Assembly: GCA_937892635.1 (NCBI GenBank) | Contig: CALBKB010000002.1 | Span: 1-12,580, forward strand | Reading direction: 5' to 3' | DNA: 12,580 nt | Source of the DNA: an uncultured Clostridia bacterium | GTDB taxonomy: Bacteria > Bacillota > Clostridia > Oscillospirales > UMGS1783 | Shown here: positions 1 to 6,090 of the stretch, in pieces | How positions within the stretch are numbered: position 1 is the stretch's first letter | Layout of the letters: each line of letters opens with the position of its first letter | The notes under the pieces: model-generated | The model's database searches: none | Told to the model about the DNA's origin: nothing | Seen by the model: the letters and a program-made list of their open reading frames with translations, nothing else | Translations under genes and position numbers: made by a program

Positions 1-132
1 AGCAGACGGCAGGCTTTGGTAAACTTGATATTACGGAAATACTGCCCGGGAGATATTTATAATAATGAACTCGAGAATTTAGAAGTTCTCACTAGGGCTG
101 AACTTATAAAGCGAAATAGAGGTATAATATGA
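1..132 (+). CDS. 3' end of an unidentified protein gene (partial)
   Basis: Frame 1 is open from the first base to a TGA at 130-132, giving a 43-residue C-terminal fragment ending in ELIKRNRGII. It is rich in charged residues and leucine/isoleucine, with no membrane segment and no motif I recognise. Its stop overlaps the ATG of the next gene as ATGA (129-132), a typical sign of translational coupling, which is the main reason to believe the frame is coding. The codons are AT-rich (ATA, TTA, AAA), like the next gene and unlike the GC-rich genes from 525 onward. The product is unknown. The beginning lies outside the window. Confidence 0.5.
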   Translation, partial: SRRQALVNLILRKYCPGDIYNNELENLEVLTRAELIKRNRGII

Positions 133-368
133 GTAAAGAAATAGATAATATGGATTTAATTGATAAGACTAGTGCTGTTACAATAAATAAGAAGAAAGAA
201 TCTAAAAAAGTAAATATTTTACGAAATGAATATTTACCTACAGATGAAGAAATAGAAGATTTATCATTTTATAAGGAACAGTATCTTCTTCATCAGTTTG
301 ATATATCCACAAAACCACCGAAAATCCCCAACTATTTTTGTGCTATAAAACGTCAAAATAAGGTATGA
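129..368 (+). CDS. Small hypothetical protein, 79 aa
   Basis: I do not recognise this protein. It begins at an ATG overlapping the stop of the preceding frame (ATGA), with a purine-rich AGAGGT at 118-123 as a possible ribosome binding site. The N-terminal half is Lys/Ser/Asp-rich and probably disordered (a KKKESKK stretch lies near residues 22-28). An acidic segment with TDEEIEDL follows around residues 38-45, and the C-terminus is basic. There is no signal peptide or membrane helix. Codon choice is strongly AT-rich. The overlap suggests it is the second gene of a small operon whose first gene is cut off, such as an accessory or mobile-element cassette. That is inference from layout and composition only. 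Confidence 0.5.
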   Translation: MSKEIDNMDLIDKTSAVTINKKKESKKVNILRNEYLPTDEEIEDLSFYKEQYLLHQFDISTKPPKIPNYFCAIKRQNKV

Positions 369-391
369 CATATACCATACCTTGTGGTATA
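360..391. repeat. Overlapping inverted repeats, candidate operator
   Basis: AAGGTATG (360-367) is the perfect reverse complement of CATACCTT (376-383), with an 8-nt spacer. A second dyad pairs TATACC (371-376) with GGTATA (386-391). Both sit inside the promoter of the lipoprotein gene, between and over the -35 and -10 hexamers, where a repressor would bind. There is no T-run after them, so a terminator for the preceding gene is less likely, though a mild one cannot be excluded. Confidence 0.4.
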
Positions 392-393
392 CT
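365..393 (+). promoter_or_regulatory. Sigma-A-type promoter of the lipoprotein gene fragment
   Basis: ATGACA (365-370; consensus TTGACA) and TATACT (388-393; consensus TATAAT) are separated by exactly 17 bp. The -35 box overlaps the stop codon of the 79-aa gene. The start codon of the lipoprotein lies 45 bp downstream of the -10, preceded by GAAAGGA. If the DNA is truly contiguous, this promoter would drive transcription antisense into pgk. Confidence 0.6.
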
Positions 394-437
394 ATGAATA
401 ATGAAATTTTTATAACTTATTACAGAAAGGAAAACCA

Positions 438-524
438 ATGAAAAAATCGAAAATATTACTTTTAACATTGCTTACCTGCTCACTAATGTTAGGCGGCTGC
501 GGTGGCAGCAAGAAGCCCCGCGGG
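438..524 (+). pseudogene. 5' fragment of a lipoprotein gene (signal peptide only)
   Basis: The ATG at 438 follows a GAAAGGA ribosome binding site and a good promoter. The first 26 residues form a classic lipoprotein signal peptide: a basic start (MKKSK), a Leu/Thr-rich hydrophobic core, and the lipobox L-G-G-C with the acylated Cys at residue 21 (498-500), followed by a GGSKK tether. After about residue 26-29 the frame runs antisense through pgk and ends at 881. Residues 30-147 are therefore not a real mature protein. What the lipoprotein did cannot be told, since only the export signal survives. Substrate-binding proteins of ABC transporters often start this way, but nothing here proves it. 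Confidence 0.6.
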
Positions 525-1601
525 ACCGCCGCCGATCACGGTAACGGCATCGGTCTCGGCCATGGCCTTGGCAACCGCCATGGTGCCCTTGGCCAGAGTC
601 GGGTTCTCAAACACGCCCATCGGTCCGTTCCAAACAACCGTTTTGGCCGATTTTACGGCATCGGTATAGAGCGCGGCCGTCTTAGGACCGATATCCAGGC
701 TCATCATATCGGCAGGAATCTTATCGGCATCGACCACCTGGACTTCAATCTCACCGTCGATGGGATCGGGGAAGTTTTTGGTAATGGTGCAGTCAACGGG
801 AAGCAGAAGCTTAACACCCTTCTCCTCGGCTTTCTTCATCATATCGCGGCAATAGTCGATCTTGGTTTCATCCAGCAGTGAAGTACCAACCGAGTAGCCC
901 TTGGCGGCCAGGAAGGTGTAGGCCATACCGCCGCCGATGATGAGGGTGTCGGCTTTGTTGAGCAGATTTTCAATAACCGTCAGCTTGTCAGCCACCTTGG
1001 CACCGCCGAGGATGGTAACAAAGGGACGAACGGGAGCGTCTACGGCGTTGCCCAGATACTCCAACTCCTTGCCGATGAGATAGCCGGCCACGGCCTGGTC
1101 AACGTGGGAAACGACACCAACCGTCGAGCAGTGAGCGCGGTGGGCGGTGCCGAAGGCATCGTTTACGAAGAGATCAGCCAAGGAACCCAGCTCAGCCGAC
1201 AGGGCCTCGCCGTTCTTGGTTTCTTCGGCGCGATAGCGGGTGTTTTCGAGCAGTACGATATCGCCGTCCTTCATAGCGGCAACAGCGGCCTTGGCGTTAT
1301 CGCCGACCACGTTGGCATCGGCGGCAAAAACAACAGGCTTGCCCAGCTTTTCGGAAAGACGCTTGGCTACGGGAGCCAGCGACAACTCGGGCTTGGGTTC
1401 ACCCTTGGGCTTGCCCATATGGGAGCAAAGGATGACCTGAGCGCCGTTATTGACGAGATATTCAATGGTGGGGAGAGCGGCGTTGATGCGGTTCTCATCG
1501 GTGATCACGCCGTTTTTGAGGGGGACATTGAAGTCGCAGCGAACGAGGACCTTTTTGCCCTTTACGCAAACGTCTTCCACAGTTTTTTTGTTGTAAGCCA
1601 T
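489..1601 (-). CDS. pgk: Phosphoglycerate kinase, C-terminally truncated
   Basis: This glycolytic enzyme transfers the phosphate of 1,3-bisphosphoglycerate to ADP. The start ATG (1601-1599) follows GGAGAA. Family motifs in order: RCDFNVP (21-27) and SHMGKP (60-65) of the phosphoglycerate site; LLENTRYR (117-124); NDAFGTAHRAH (147-157); the GGAKVADK nucleotide-site loop (199-206); GGGMAYTF (223-230); and WNGPMGVFE (324-332). Homology runs to VIGGG (355-359), where the family continues GGG-D-S/T-A. Here it changes to PAGLL and stops after 370 residues instead of about 395-400. The missing part includes the last glycine-rich STGGGAS-type segment and the C-terminal helix that closes the domains, so this product would probably be inactive. 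The break coincides with the start of the AT-rich lipoprotein DNA. Confidence 0.85.
   Translation of the reverse strand: MAYNKKTVEDVCVKGKKVLVRCDFNVPLKNGVITDENRINAALPTIEYLVNNGAQVILCSHMGKPKGEPKPELSLAPVAKRLSEKLGKPVVFAADANVVGDNAKAAVAAMKDGDIVLLENTRYRAEETKNGEALSAELGSLADLFVNDAFGTAHRAHCSTVGVVSHVDQAVAGYLIGKELEYLGNAVDAPVRPFVTILGGAKVADKLTVIENLLNKADTLIIGGGMAYTFLAAKGYSVGTSLLDETKIDYCRDMMKKAEEKGVKLLLPVDCTITKNFPDPIDGEIEVQVVDADKIPADMMSLDIGPKTAALYTDAVKSAKTVVWNGPMGVFENPTLAKGTMAVAKAMAETDAVTVIGGGPAGLLAATAAA
516..525. other. Junction between unrelated DNA segments
   Basis: On the plus strand, lipoprotein-like sequence ends at about 515-521. On the minus strand, phosphoglycerate kinase homology ends at codon 359 (527-525). 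The short stretch between contains the palindrome CCCGCGGG (517-524). Base composition changes from AT-rich to GC-rich across this point. A GGCGGCTGCGGT (492-503) versus ACCGCCGCC (525-533) near-inverted repeat flanks it. Two genes broken at one point indicate a chimera or rearrangement. Confidence 0.7.
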
Positions 1602-1637
1602 GCTAGTTCTCCTATCTGAATTTTATTAGTATATAAT

Positions 1638-1656
1638 GATACAGATTTATTGTATC
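1638..1656. repeat. Inverted repeat over the pgk -10 box
   Basis: GATACA (1638-1643) and TGTATC (1651-1656) form a perfect 6-bp dyad with a 7-bp spacer. The right arm overlaps the predicted -10 hexamer of pgk, and the left arm lies near the transcription start. The position fits an operator. A short dyad in AT-rich DNA can also arise by chance. Confidence 0.3.
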
Positions 1657-1677
1657 GCATTTTCCCATATTTTTCAA
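1649..1677 (-). promoter_or_regulatory. Promoter of pgk
   Basis: Read on the minus strand, TTGAAA (1677-1672) and TACAAT (1654-1649) are separated by 17 bp. The predicted start of transcription is near 1642, giving a leader of roughly 40 nt with GGAGAA just before the ATG at 1601. pgk thus seems to have its own promoter rather than being transcribed from an upstream gapdh gene. Confidence 0.6.
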
Positions 1678-1730
1678 GAGTTATCTTGTGATTTCTTGCC
1701 CACAAAAAGGGCGGTCCTTCCTCTTTACTC

Positions 1731-1760
1731 TTGCATCGTTCAGGGGCGTTATGATATAAT
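1731..1760 (+). promoter_or_regulatory. Promoter of the carboxypeptidase-like/symporter unit
   Basis: TTGCAT (1731-1736) and a perfect TATAAT (1755-1760) are separated by 18 bp. The start codon lies 27 bp beyond the -10 box, so the leader is short. No other convincing promoter precedes the symporter gene, so this one probably serves both genes. Confidence 0.65.
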
Positions 1761-1787
1761 GAAAAAAACATAATTTTGGGAGAAGAT

Positions 1788-3047
1788 ATGAAACGTTTTC
1801 TTTCTATAATAGTAGTAATCCTTCTGTTGATTTTGCCGGTATCGGCGGCTCTGCCGCAGACATCTGTGCCTTGTCCGGGCATGTCGGCACAAGGTGCCGC
1901 TGTTTATGATCCCGGAACCGGCGAGTTTTTTTATGAGAAAAATGCCGACGGCAGTGTGCCTGCCGCCTTCACCGTTAAGGTTATGACGGTATTGCTGGCC
2001 GACGAAAGCTTGAACCTTGATCAGACGGTGGCCATTGCCGATGGTTTTTTCAGCGGCGTTACTTATCATTCGGGGCTCAATTTTCAGGTGGGCGAACAGG
2101 TCACGGTACGGGATCTGTATCATGCCGCTTTGGTGAAAAATGCCGATGAAGCCTGCAATGCGCTGGCCTTGGCCACCGGACGCAGCATTGAAGAGTTTGT
2201 AGCGGCTATGAATGAGAAAGCCGTTGCGCTGGGCATGAAAGCCACCCATTTTGCCGATACCCACGGGCAGTCGTCCGAGAGCTATACTACCGCGCGTGAC
2301 GCGGTGAAGTTGTTGGCGGCCTTTGCAGAGAAGGCCGATTTGTTGGCGATATCGGACACCGCATTTTATCGGATGCCGGCCACCGACGTCAGCGGGGAGC
2401 GATTGATGTATTCGTCCAATCTTCTGCTTGGTTCGGGCGAATACGGTTATGCCCACGCCGTCGGTATTAAGAATCATTACACCAAGACCGGCGGCTATTC
2501 GCAGGGTGTAAGCTGTGATGTGAACGGGCTGAAGGTTATTTGTGCTGTTTTCAATGCCGGTGACGATGCGGCCGTTCATTACGGACAGATCAAAGCGATG
2601 CTCGAATGGGTGCGCACCGGTTATCAGCGCATCACCGTGTTGCGCGCCGGCAAGGCCTGTGCCGGCACCAAGGTCATCCTTTGCCGCAATACCGATACTG
2701 TGATGTTGGTATCGGGCGAGTCCTTTACCTACGTGGTGCCCACCGACTATGATTCGTCCTTGATCTCGTTAAGCGTCGACGCGCCCGAGCAGGTTGAAGC
2801 ACCGGTGCGGGAAGGGGACGTTTTAGGCACCATTACGGTTGCCTATGACGGTACCGTCATCGGGCAAGTGCCGGCTCTGGCCTGTCAGACGGCCGAGAGG
2901 GACGCAGGTATGACGATCCGCTATCGGCTGAGCCAATTTTTCTCTCACCCGATCGTGACGGTACTGATGGTTTTGGCTGTCATCGCGCTGGCTTTGTATG
3001 TGGGATATATGTTCTTATATAATAAGAGGAAAAGAAGAAAGAAATAA
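1788..3047 (+). CDS. DacF/PBP5-like D-Ala-D-Ala carboxypeptidase homologue, likely catalytically inactive
   Basis: Membrane-anchored extracytoplasmic protein of 419 aa, normal for peptidase S11 of Clostridia. The ATG at 1788 is preferred to an in-frame TTG at 1776 because GGGAG (1778-1782) is correctly spaced before it. Order: signal peptide (1-20, ending PVSA), transpeptidase-like domain (about 33-270), C-terminal beta domain (about 280-365), membrane helix (about 388-410), and a basic tail. The fold-defining parts are kept (AVYDPGTGEFFYEKN, SYTTARDAVKLL, MPATDVSGERL). The active site is not. The SxxK serine is Phe61 (F-T-V-K, codon TTC at 1968), SxN is N118-A-D120, and KTG aligns to K228-N-H230 with no gap. 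A nearby KTG at 233-235 falls where the family has xAG, so it is probably not the motif. No D,D-carboxypeptidase activity is expected. It is intact and promoter-driven, so not obviously a pseudogene. Confidence 0.85.
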   Translation: MKRFLSIIVVILLLILPVSAALPQTSVPCPGMSAQGAAVYDPGTGEFFYEKNADGSVPAAFTVKVMTVLLADESLNLDQTVAIADGFFSGVTYHSGLNFQVGEQVTVRDLYHAALVKNADEACNALALATGRSIEEFVAAMNEKAVALGMKATHFADTHGQSSESYTTARDAVKLLAAFAEKADLLAISDTAFYRMPATDVSGERLMYSSNLLLGSGEYGYAHAVGIKNHYTKTGGYSQGVSCDVNGLKVICAVFNAGDDAAVHYGQIKAMLEWVRTGYQRITVLRAGKACAGTKVILCRNTDTVMLVSGESFTYVVPTDYDSSLISLSVDAPEQVEAPVREGDVLGTITVAYDGTVIGQVPALACQTAERDAGMTIRYRLSQFFSHPIVTVLMVLAVIALALYVGYMFLYNKRKRRKK

Positions 3048-4423
3048 TGGCTTTTTTGCGATTTATCTATCAATTATTGCTCGGAAATCAGCCCGTTTTC
3101 ACCCTTTTTGGGGTGGAAATTCCGCTTTTGGTGCTTATTTTGATACCGGTTGGACTGTATTTTACCCTGCGCACCAAGCTGTTGCCGATTCGTATGTTCC
3201 CCGAAATGATCCGCATTTCGGTGGAGAAAAATCAAACCAAAACGGGCGGCCTATCGGGCTGGCAGGCCTTGATCGTATCGACGGCCACCCGTATCGGCAT
3301 GGGCAACATGGCCGGCGTTGTGGCGGCGGTATCATTGGGCGGTGCCGGTGCCGTGTTCTGGATGTGGGTAACGGCGCTGATTGGTTCGGCGACGGCTTAC
3401 GTTGAGGGTACGCTGGCTCAGATTCATAACGAGGATGACCCGCTTTACGGCGGTAAGCGCGGCGGTCCGGCCTACTATATTCATGCGCTGTTTGCCGGCA
3501 AAAAGAAGAAAAGTATTCTTGCCGTGCTCTTCGCTGTATCGGCTTTGGTTTGCTGGTGCGGTGTAAGCCAGATTGCCAGCAATTCGGTTACGGATGCCTT
3601 TTCCCACGCTTTTGGTATCGCGCCATGGATCACGGCGGCGGTGTTGCTGATATTGGCGGCTGTTATCGTGCTGCGTAAAAATGCCACGGTAAAGGTGCTG
3701 GATATTATGGTGCCGATCATGGCCATTGCCTATTTTGTGATCACGCTGGTGATTATTGGGCTGAATATCACCCAAATTCCTGCCGTGTTTTCCCGTATTT
3801 TTGAAGAAGCCTTTGGGCTGCGACAAATGGCGGCGGGCGGTTTTGGCGGTGCGTTGATGTTTGGCGTCAAACGCGGGCTTTTTTCCAATGAGGCGGGCAG
3901 CGGTTCGGCGCCTTGTGCGTCGGCGGCCGGCGAGGTATCGCATCCGGCTAAGAGCGGCTTGTTTCAGGCCCTGGGCGTGATCATTGATACGATTGTTATC
4001 TGTACTTGCACGGCTATGCTGGTCTTGCTGGCCCCCGAATCGGCCATTGCCGGACAGCAGGGCATGGGGTTGTTACAGGCGGCCATGCATCATTATCTGG
4101 GCGACTTCGGCGTAGTCTTTACCGCCGTTACCCTCTTTTTGTTTTGCTTTTCCACCTTTATCGGGCTTCTTTACTATGCACGGTCGAACGTGGCCTACTT
4201 GTGTGGTGATAACTGGTGGTCGCAAACGGCTTATAAGGTGTTGGCATTGATCATGCTGTTTGTCGGTGGCATTGCCCAGCCTTCTTTTGTGTGGGACTTG
4301 GGTGATATCGGAATTGCACTGACCACCATCTTTAACATGACGGCGATTTTACCTATGGGTGGACAGGCGATTCGGGCGCTTGATGATTACAATAAGATAA
4401 GAAAAAAAGAACGGTCATTATGA
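3047..4423 (+). CDS. Alanine/glycine:cation symporter, AGCS family
   Basis: Inner-membrane secondary transporter that takes up alanine or glycine with Na+ or H+. The 458-residue length is normal for the family. The protein shows about ten to eleven hydrophobic segments starting at residues 24-40. Two family hallmarks are present: the segment around WQALIVSTATRIGMGNMAG (72-90), matching the AGCS Q-A-x3-S-x-A-x-R-x-G-x-GN-x-AGV pattern, and GVKRGLFSNEAGSGSAP (273-289). The ATG overlaps the preceding TAA by one base (TAATG), so translation is probably coupled to the carboxypeptidase-like gene. The closest purine-rich stretch is AGAGGA followed by AGAAAGAA. It ends inside a bidirectional terminator. 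Alanine versus glycine preference cannot be read from the sequence. Confidence 0.93.
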   Translation: MAFLRFIYQLLLGNQPVFTLFGVEIPLLVLILIPVGLYFTLRTKLLPIRMFPEMIRISVEKNQTKTGGLSGWQALIVSTATRIGMGNMAGVVAAVSLGGAGAVFWMWVTALIGSATAYVEGTLAQIHNEDDPLYGGKRGGPAYYIHALFAGKKKKSILAVLFAVSALVCWCGVSQIASNSVTDAFSHAFGIAPWITAAVLLILAAVIVLRKNATVKVLDIMVPIMAIAYFVITLVIIGLNITQIPAVFSRIFEEAFGLRQMAAGGFGGALMFGVKRGLFSNEAGSGSAPCASAAGEVSHPAKSGLFQALGVIIDTIVICTCTAMLVLLAPESAIAGQQGMGLLQAAMHHYLGDFGVVFTAVTLFLFCFSTFIGLLYYARSNVAYLCGDNWWSQTAYKVLALIMLFVGGIAQPSFVWDLGDIGIALTTIFNMTAILPMGGQAIRALDDYNKIRKKERSL

Positions 4424-4438
4424 CCGTTCTCTTTTTTT
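4401..4438. terminator. Bidirectional intrinsic terminator
   Basis: AGAACGGTCAT (4408-4418) and ATGACCGTTCT (4420-4430) form an 11-bp perfect dyad around one base (in RNA, a stem with a small loop). An A-run lies on the left (4402-4408) and a T-run on the right (4432-4438). It therefore works for the symporter on the plus strand and glnS on the minus strand. The symporter stop codon (TGA, 4421-4423) lies inside the stem. Confidence 0.9.
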
Positions 4439-6089
4439 ATTTGCTGGGTTTATAGGAATCCTTTAAGGTTACGATGCGGTTGAAGGCACCGTCCTTGGGA
4501 TCTTTGATAAAGAAGCCGGTGCGGACAAACTGGAAGCGCTCGCCGGCCTGCGCCTGCGCCAAACCGGGTTCAAGCATGGCGTTGGTATAGGTCTTGCAGG
4601 AGTGCTGATCGACATAGTCGAGATAGGAAGCGCCTTCGGGGATATCGCCGACATTGGGAATGGTGAAGAGTTTTTCATAGACGCGCACCGTGCCTTGCTC
4701 GGCGTGAGCGGCGCTGACCCAATGAATGGTGCCCTTGACCTTGCGACCGTCAGCCGGCATACCGCAACCTGTTTCCAGATCGGCGGTACAGTGCAGTTCG
4801 GTAACCTTGCCGTCTTCGTCTTTGATGATCTTATTGCACTTGACGATATAGGCACCCATCAGGCGAACCTCGCCGTCGGGTTTAAGGCGGAAGAATTTGC
4901 CGGGCGGGTTTTCCATAAAGTCCTCGCGGTCAACGTAGACCACGCGGCCAAACGGAACGGCGCGCTTGCCGGCCGCTTCATCCTTGGGGTTGTTGGGCAG
5001 GTCAAAGGTTTCGGTCTTGTCCTCGGGATAGTTGGTGATGACCACCTTTAAGGGGTCGAGCACGGCGATGCGGCGAGGTACGACGGGGTCGAGATCGGTG
5101 CGGATGCAGTGTTCCAGCAGTTCATAATCAACGATCGAGTTAGCCTTGGCTACGCCGGCCGTTTCAACAAACTTAAAGAGGCTTTCGGGTGTGTAGCCGC
5201 GGCGGCGTAAACCACACAGGGTCGGCATACGCGGATCGTCCCAACCATCGACGTGGTGGCCTTCGACCAGCTCGCGCAGATAGCGCTTGGACATAACGGT
5301 ATAGGTGATGTTCAGGCGGGCGAATTCGCGCTGCTTGGGTGCCGGATCAAAGCCGCCGACGTTATCGACTACCCACTCGTAGAGCGGTCTATGGTTCTCA
5401 AATTCGAGCGAGCACAGCGAATGAGTGATGCCTTCCAGGGCGTCTTGCAGGGGATGGGCAAAGTCATACATAGGATAGATGCACCACTTGTTGCCCTGAC
5501 GGTGGTGGGTGGCGTAGACGATGCGGTAGATGACAGGGTCGCGCATATTCATATTGGGCGAGGCCATATCGATCTTGGCGCGCAGGGTGTGTTCGCCTTC
5601 TTTGTATTTTCCGTCACGCATTTCACGGAAGAGTTTGAGGTTTTCTTCGACGCTACGGTCGCGCCAAGGGCTGGGCTTGCCCGGCTCGGTGAGAGTGCCG
5701 CGATATTCGCGCATCTGCTCGGGGTTCAGGTCGCAAACGTAGGCCTTGCCGTCGAGAATCAGTTTCTCGGCGAACTCGTAACATTTTTCAAAGTAGTCGG
5801 AGCCGTAGAAGATGCCGCCGTCGGGCACGGCGCCCAGCCAGCGCAGATCTTCTTCGATGGAGCGGACATACTCATCATCCTCACGTACGGGGTTGGTATC
5901 GTCGTAACGCAGATTGAATTTGCCGCCGTATTTTTTGGCGGTTGACCAGTTGATCCAGATAGCCTTGGCCGAGCCGATGTGCAGATAGCCATTGGGCTCG
6001 GGCGGGAAGCGTGTATGGATTTCATGGGGATAACCGGCCGCCAGGTCGGCATCAATGATCTCATGAATAAAGTTATTGGAAGGTTCCAT
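4437..6089 (-). CDS. glnS: Glutaminyl-tRNA synthetase
   Basis: Cytoplasmic class I enzyme that charges tRNA-Gln with glutamine. The 550-residue length is normal. The GlnRS-type HIGH region PPEPNGYLHIGSAK covers residues 29-42 (H37-I-G-S40). Further motifs are RYDDTNP (61-67), WDDPRMPTLCGLRRRGY (283-299), and the KMSKS-type loop V-M-S-K-R (265-269). The long C-terminal part corresponds to the two anticodon-binding beta-barrels. PPEPNGYLHIG with WDDPRMPT separates GlnRS from GluRS. The ATG (6089-6087) lies one base after the gltX stop, and its GGAGAG ribosome binding site lies inside gltX, so the two form an operon with coupled translation. Many Firmicutes lack this enzyme and make Gln-tRNA by GatCAB, so its presence is a lineage clue. 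Confidence 0.97.
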   Translation of the reverse strand: MEPSNNFIHEIIDADLAAGYPHEIHTRFPPEPNGYLHIGSAKAIWINWSTAKKYGGKFNLRYDDTNPVREDDEYVRSIEEDLRWLGAVPDGGIFYGSDYFEKCYEFAEKLILDGKAYVCDLNPEQMREYRGTLTEPGKPSPWRDRSVEENLKLFREMRDGKYKEGEHTLRAKIDMASPNMNMRDPVIYRIVYATHHRQGNKWCIYPMYDFAHPLQDALEGITHSLCSLEFENHRPLYEWVVDNVGGFDPAPKQREFARLNITYTVMSKRYLRELVEGHHVDGWDDPRMPTLCGLRRRGYTPESLFKFVETAGVAKANSIVDYELLEHCIRTDLDPVVPRRIAVLDPLKVVITNYPEDKTETFDLPNNPKDEAAGKRAVPFGRVVYVDREDFMENPPGKFFRLKPDGEVRLMGAYIVKCNKIIKDEDGKVTELHCTADLETGCGMPADGRKVKGTIHWVSAAHAEQGTVRVYEKLFTIPNVGDIPEGASYLDYVDQHSCKTYTNAMLEPGLAQAQAGERFQFVRTGFFIKDPKDGAFNRIVTLKDSYKPSK

Positions 6090-6090
6090 G

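Noticed and set aside
489..533. FAD-binding motif GGGPAG at the end of the pgk frame
   Set aside because: It looks like a flavoprotein dinucleotide-binding loop, but the GGG belongs to pgk and the following residues are the antisense of the lipoprotein GGSKK codons. The match is a product of the junction.
438..881. A 147-aa lipoprotein reading through to 881
   Set aside because: Only the first 26-29 residues look like a lipoprotein. The rest is the antisense of conserved pgk codons, rich in Gly and His with no fold signal.
1698..1712. GCCC-acaaaaa-GGGC hairpin between pgk and the carboxypeptidase-like gene
   Set aside because: The stem is only 4 bp with no T-run, and it lies between divergent genes, where no terminator is needed.
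1776..1787. TTG start for the carboxypeptidase-like gene
   Set aside because: The TTG overlaps the likely ribosome binding site GGGAG. ATG 1788 is correctly spaced and begins a normal signal peptide.
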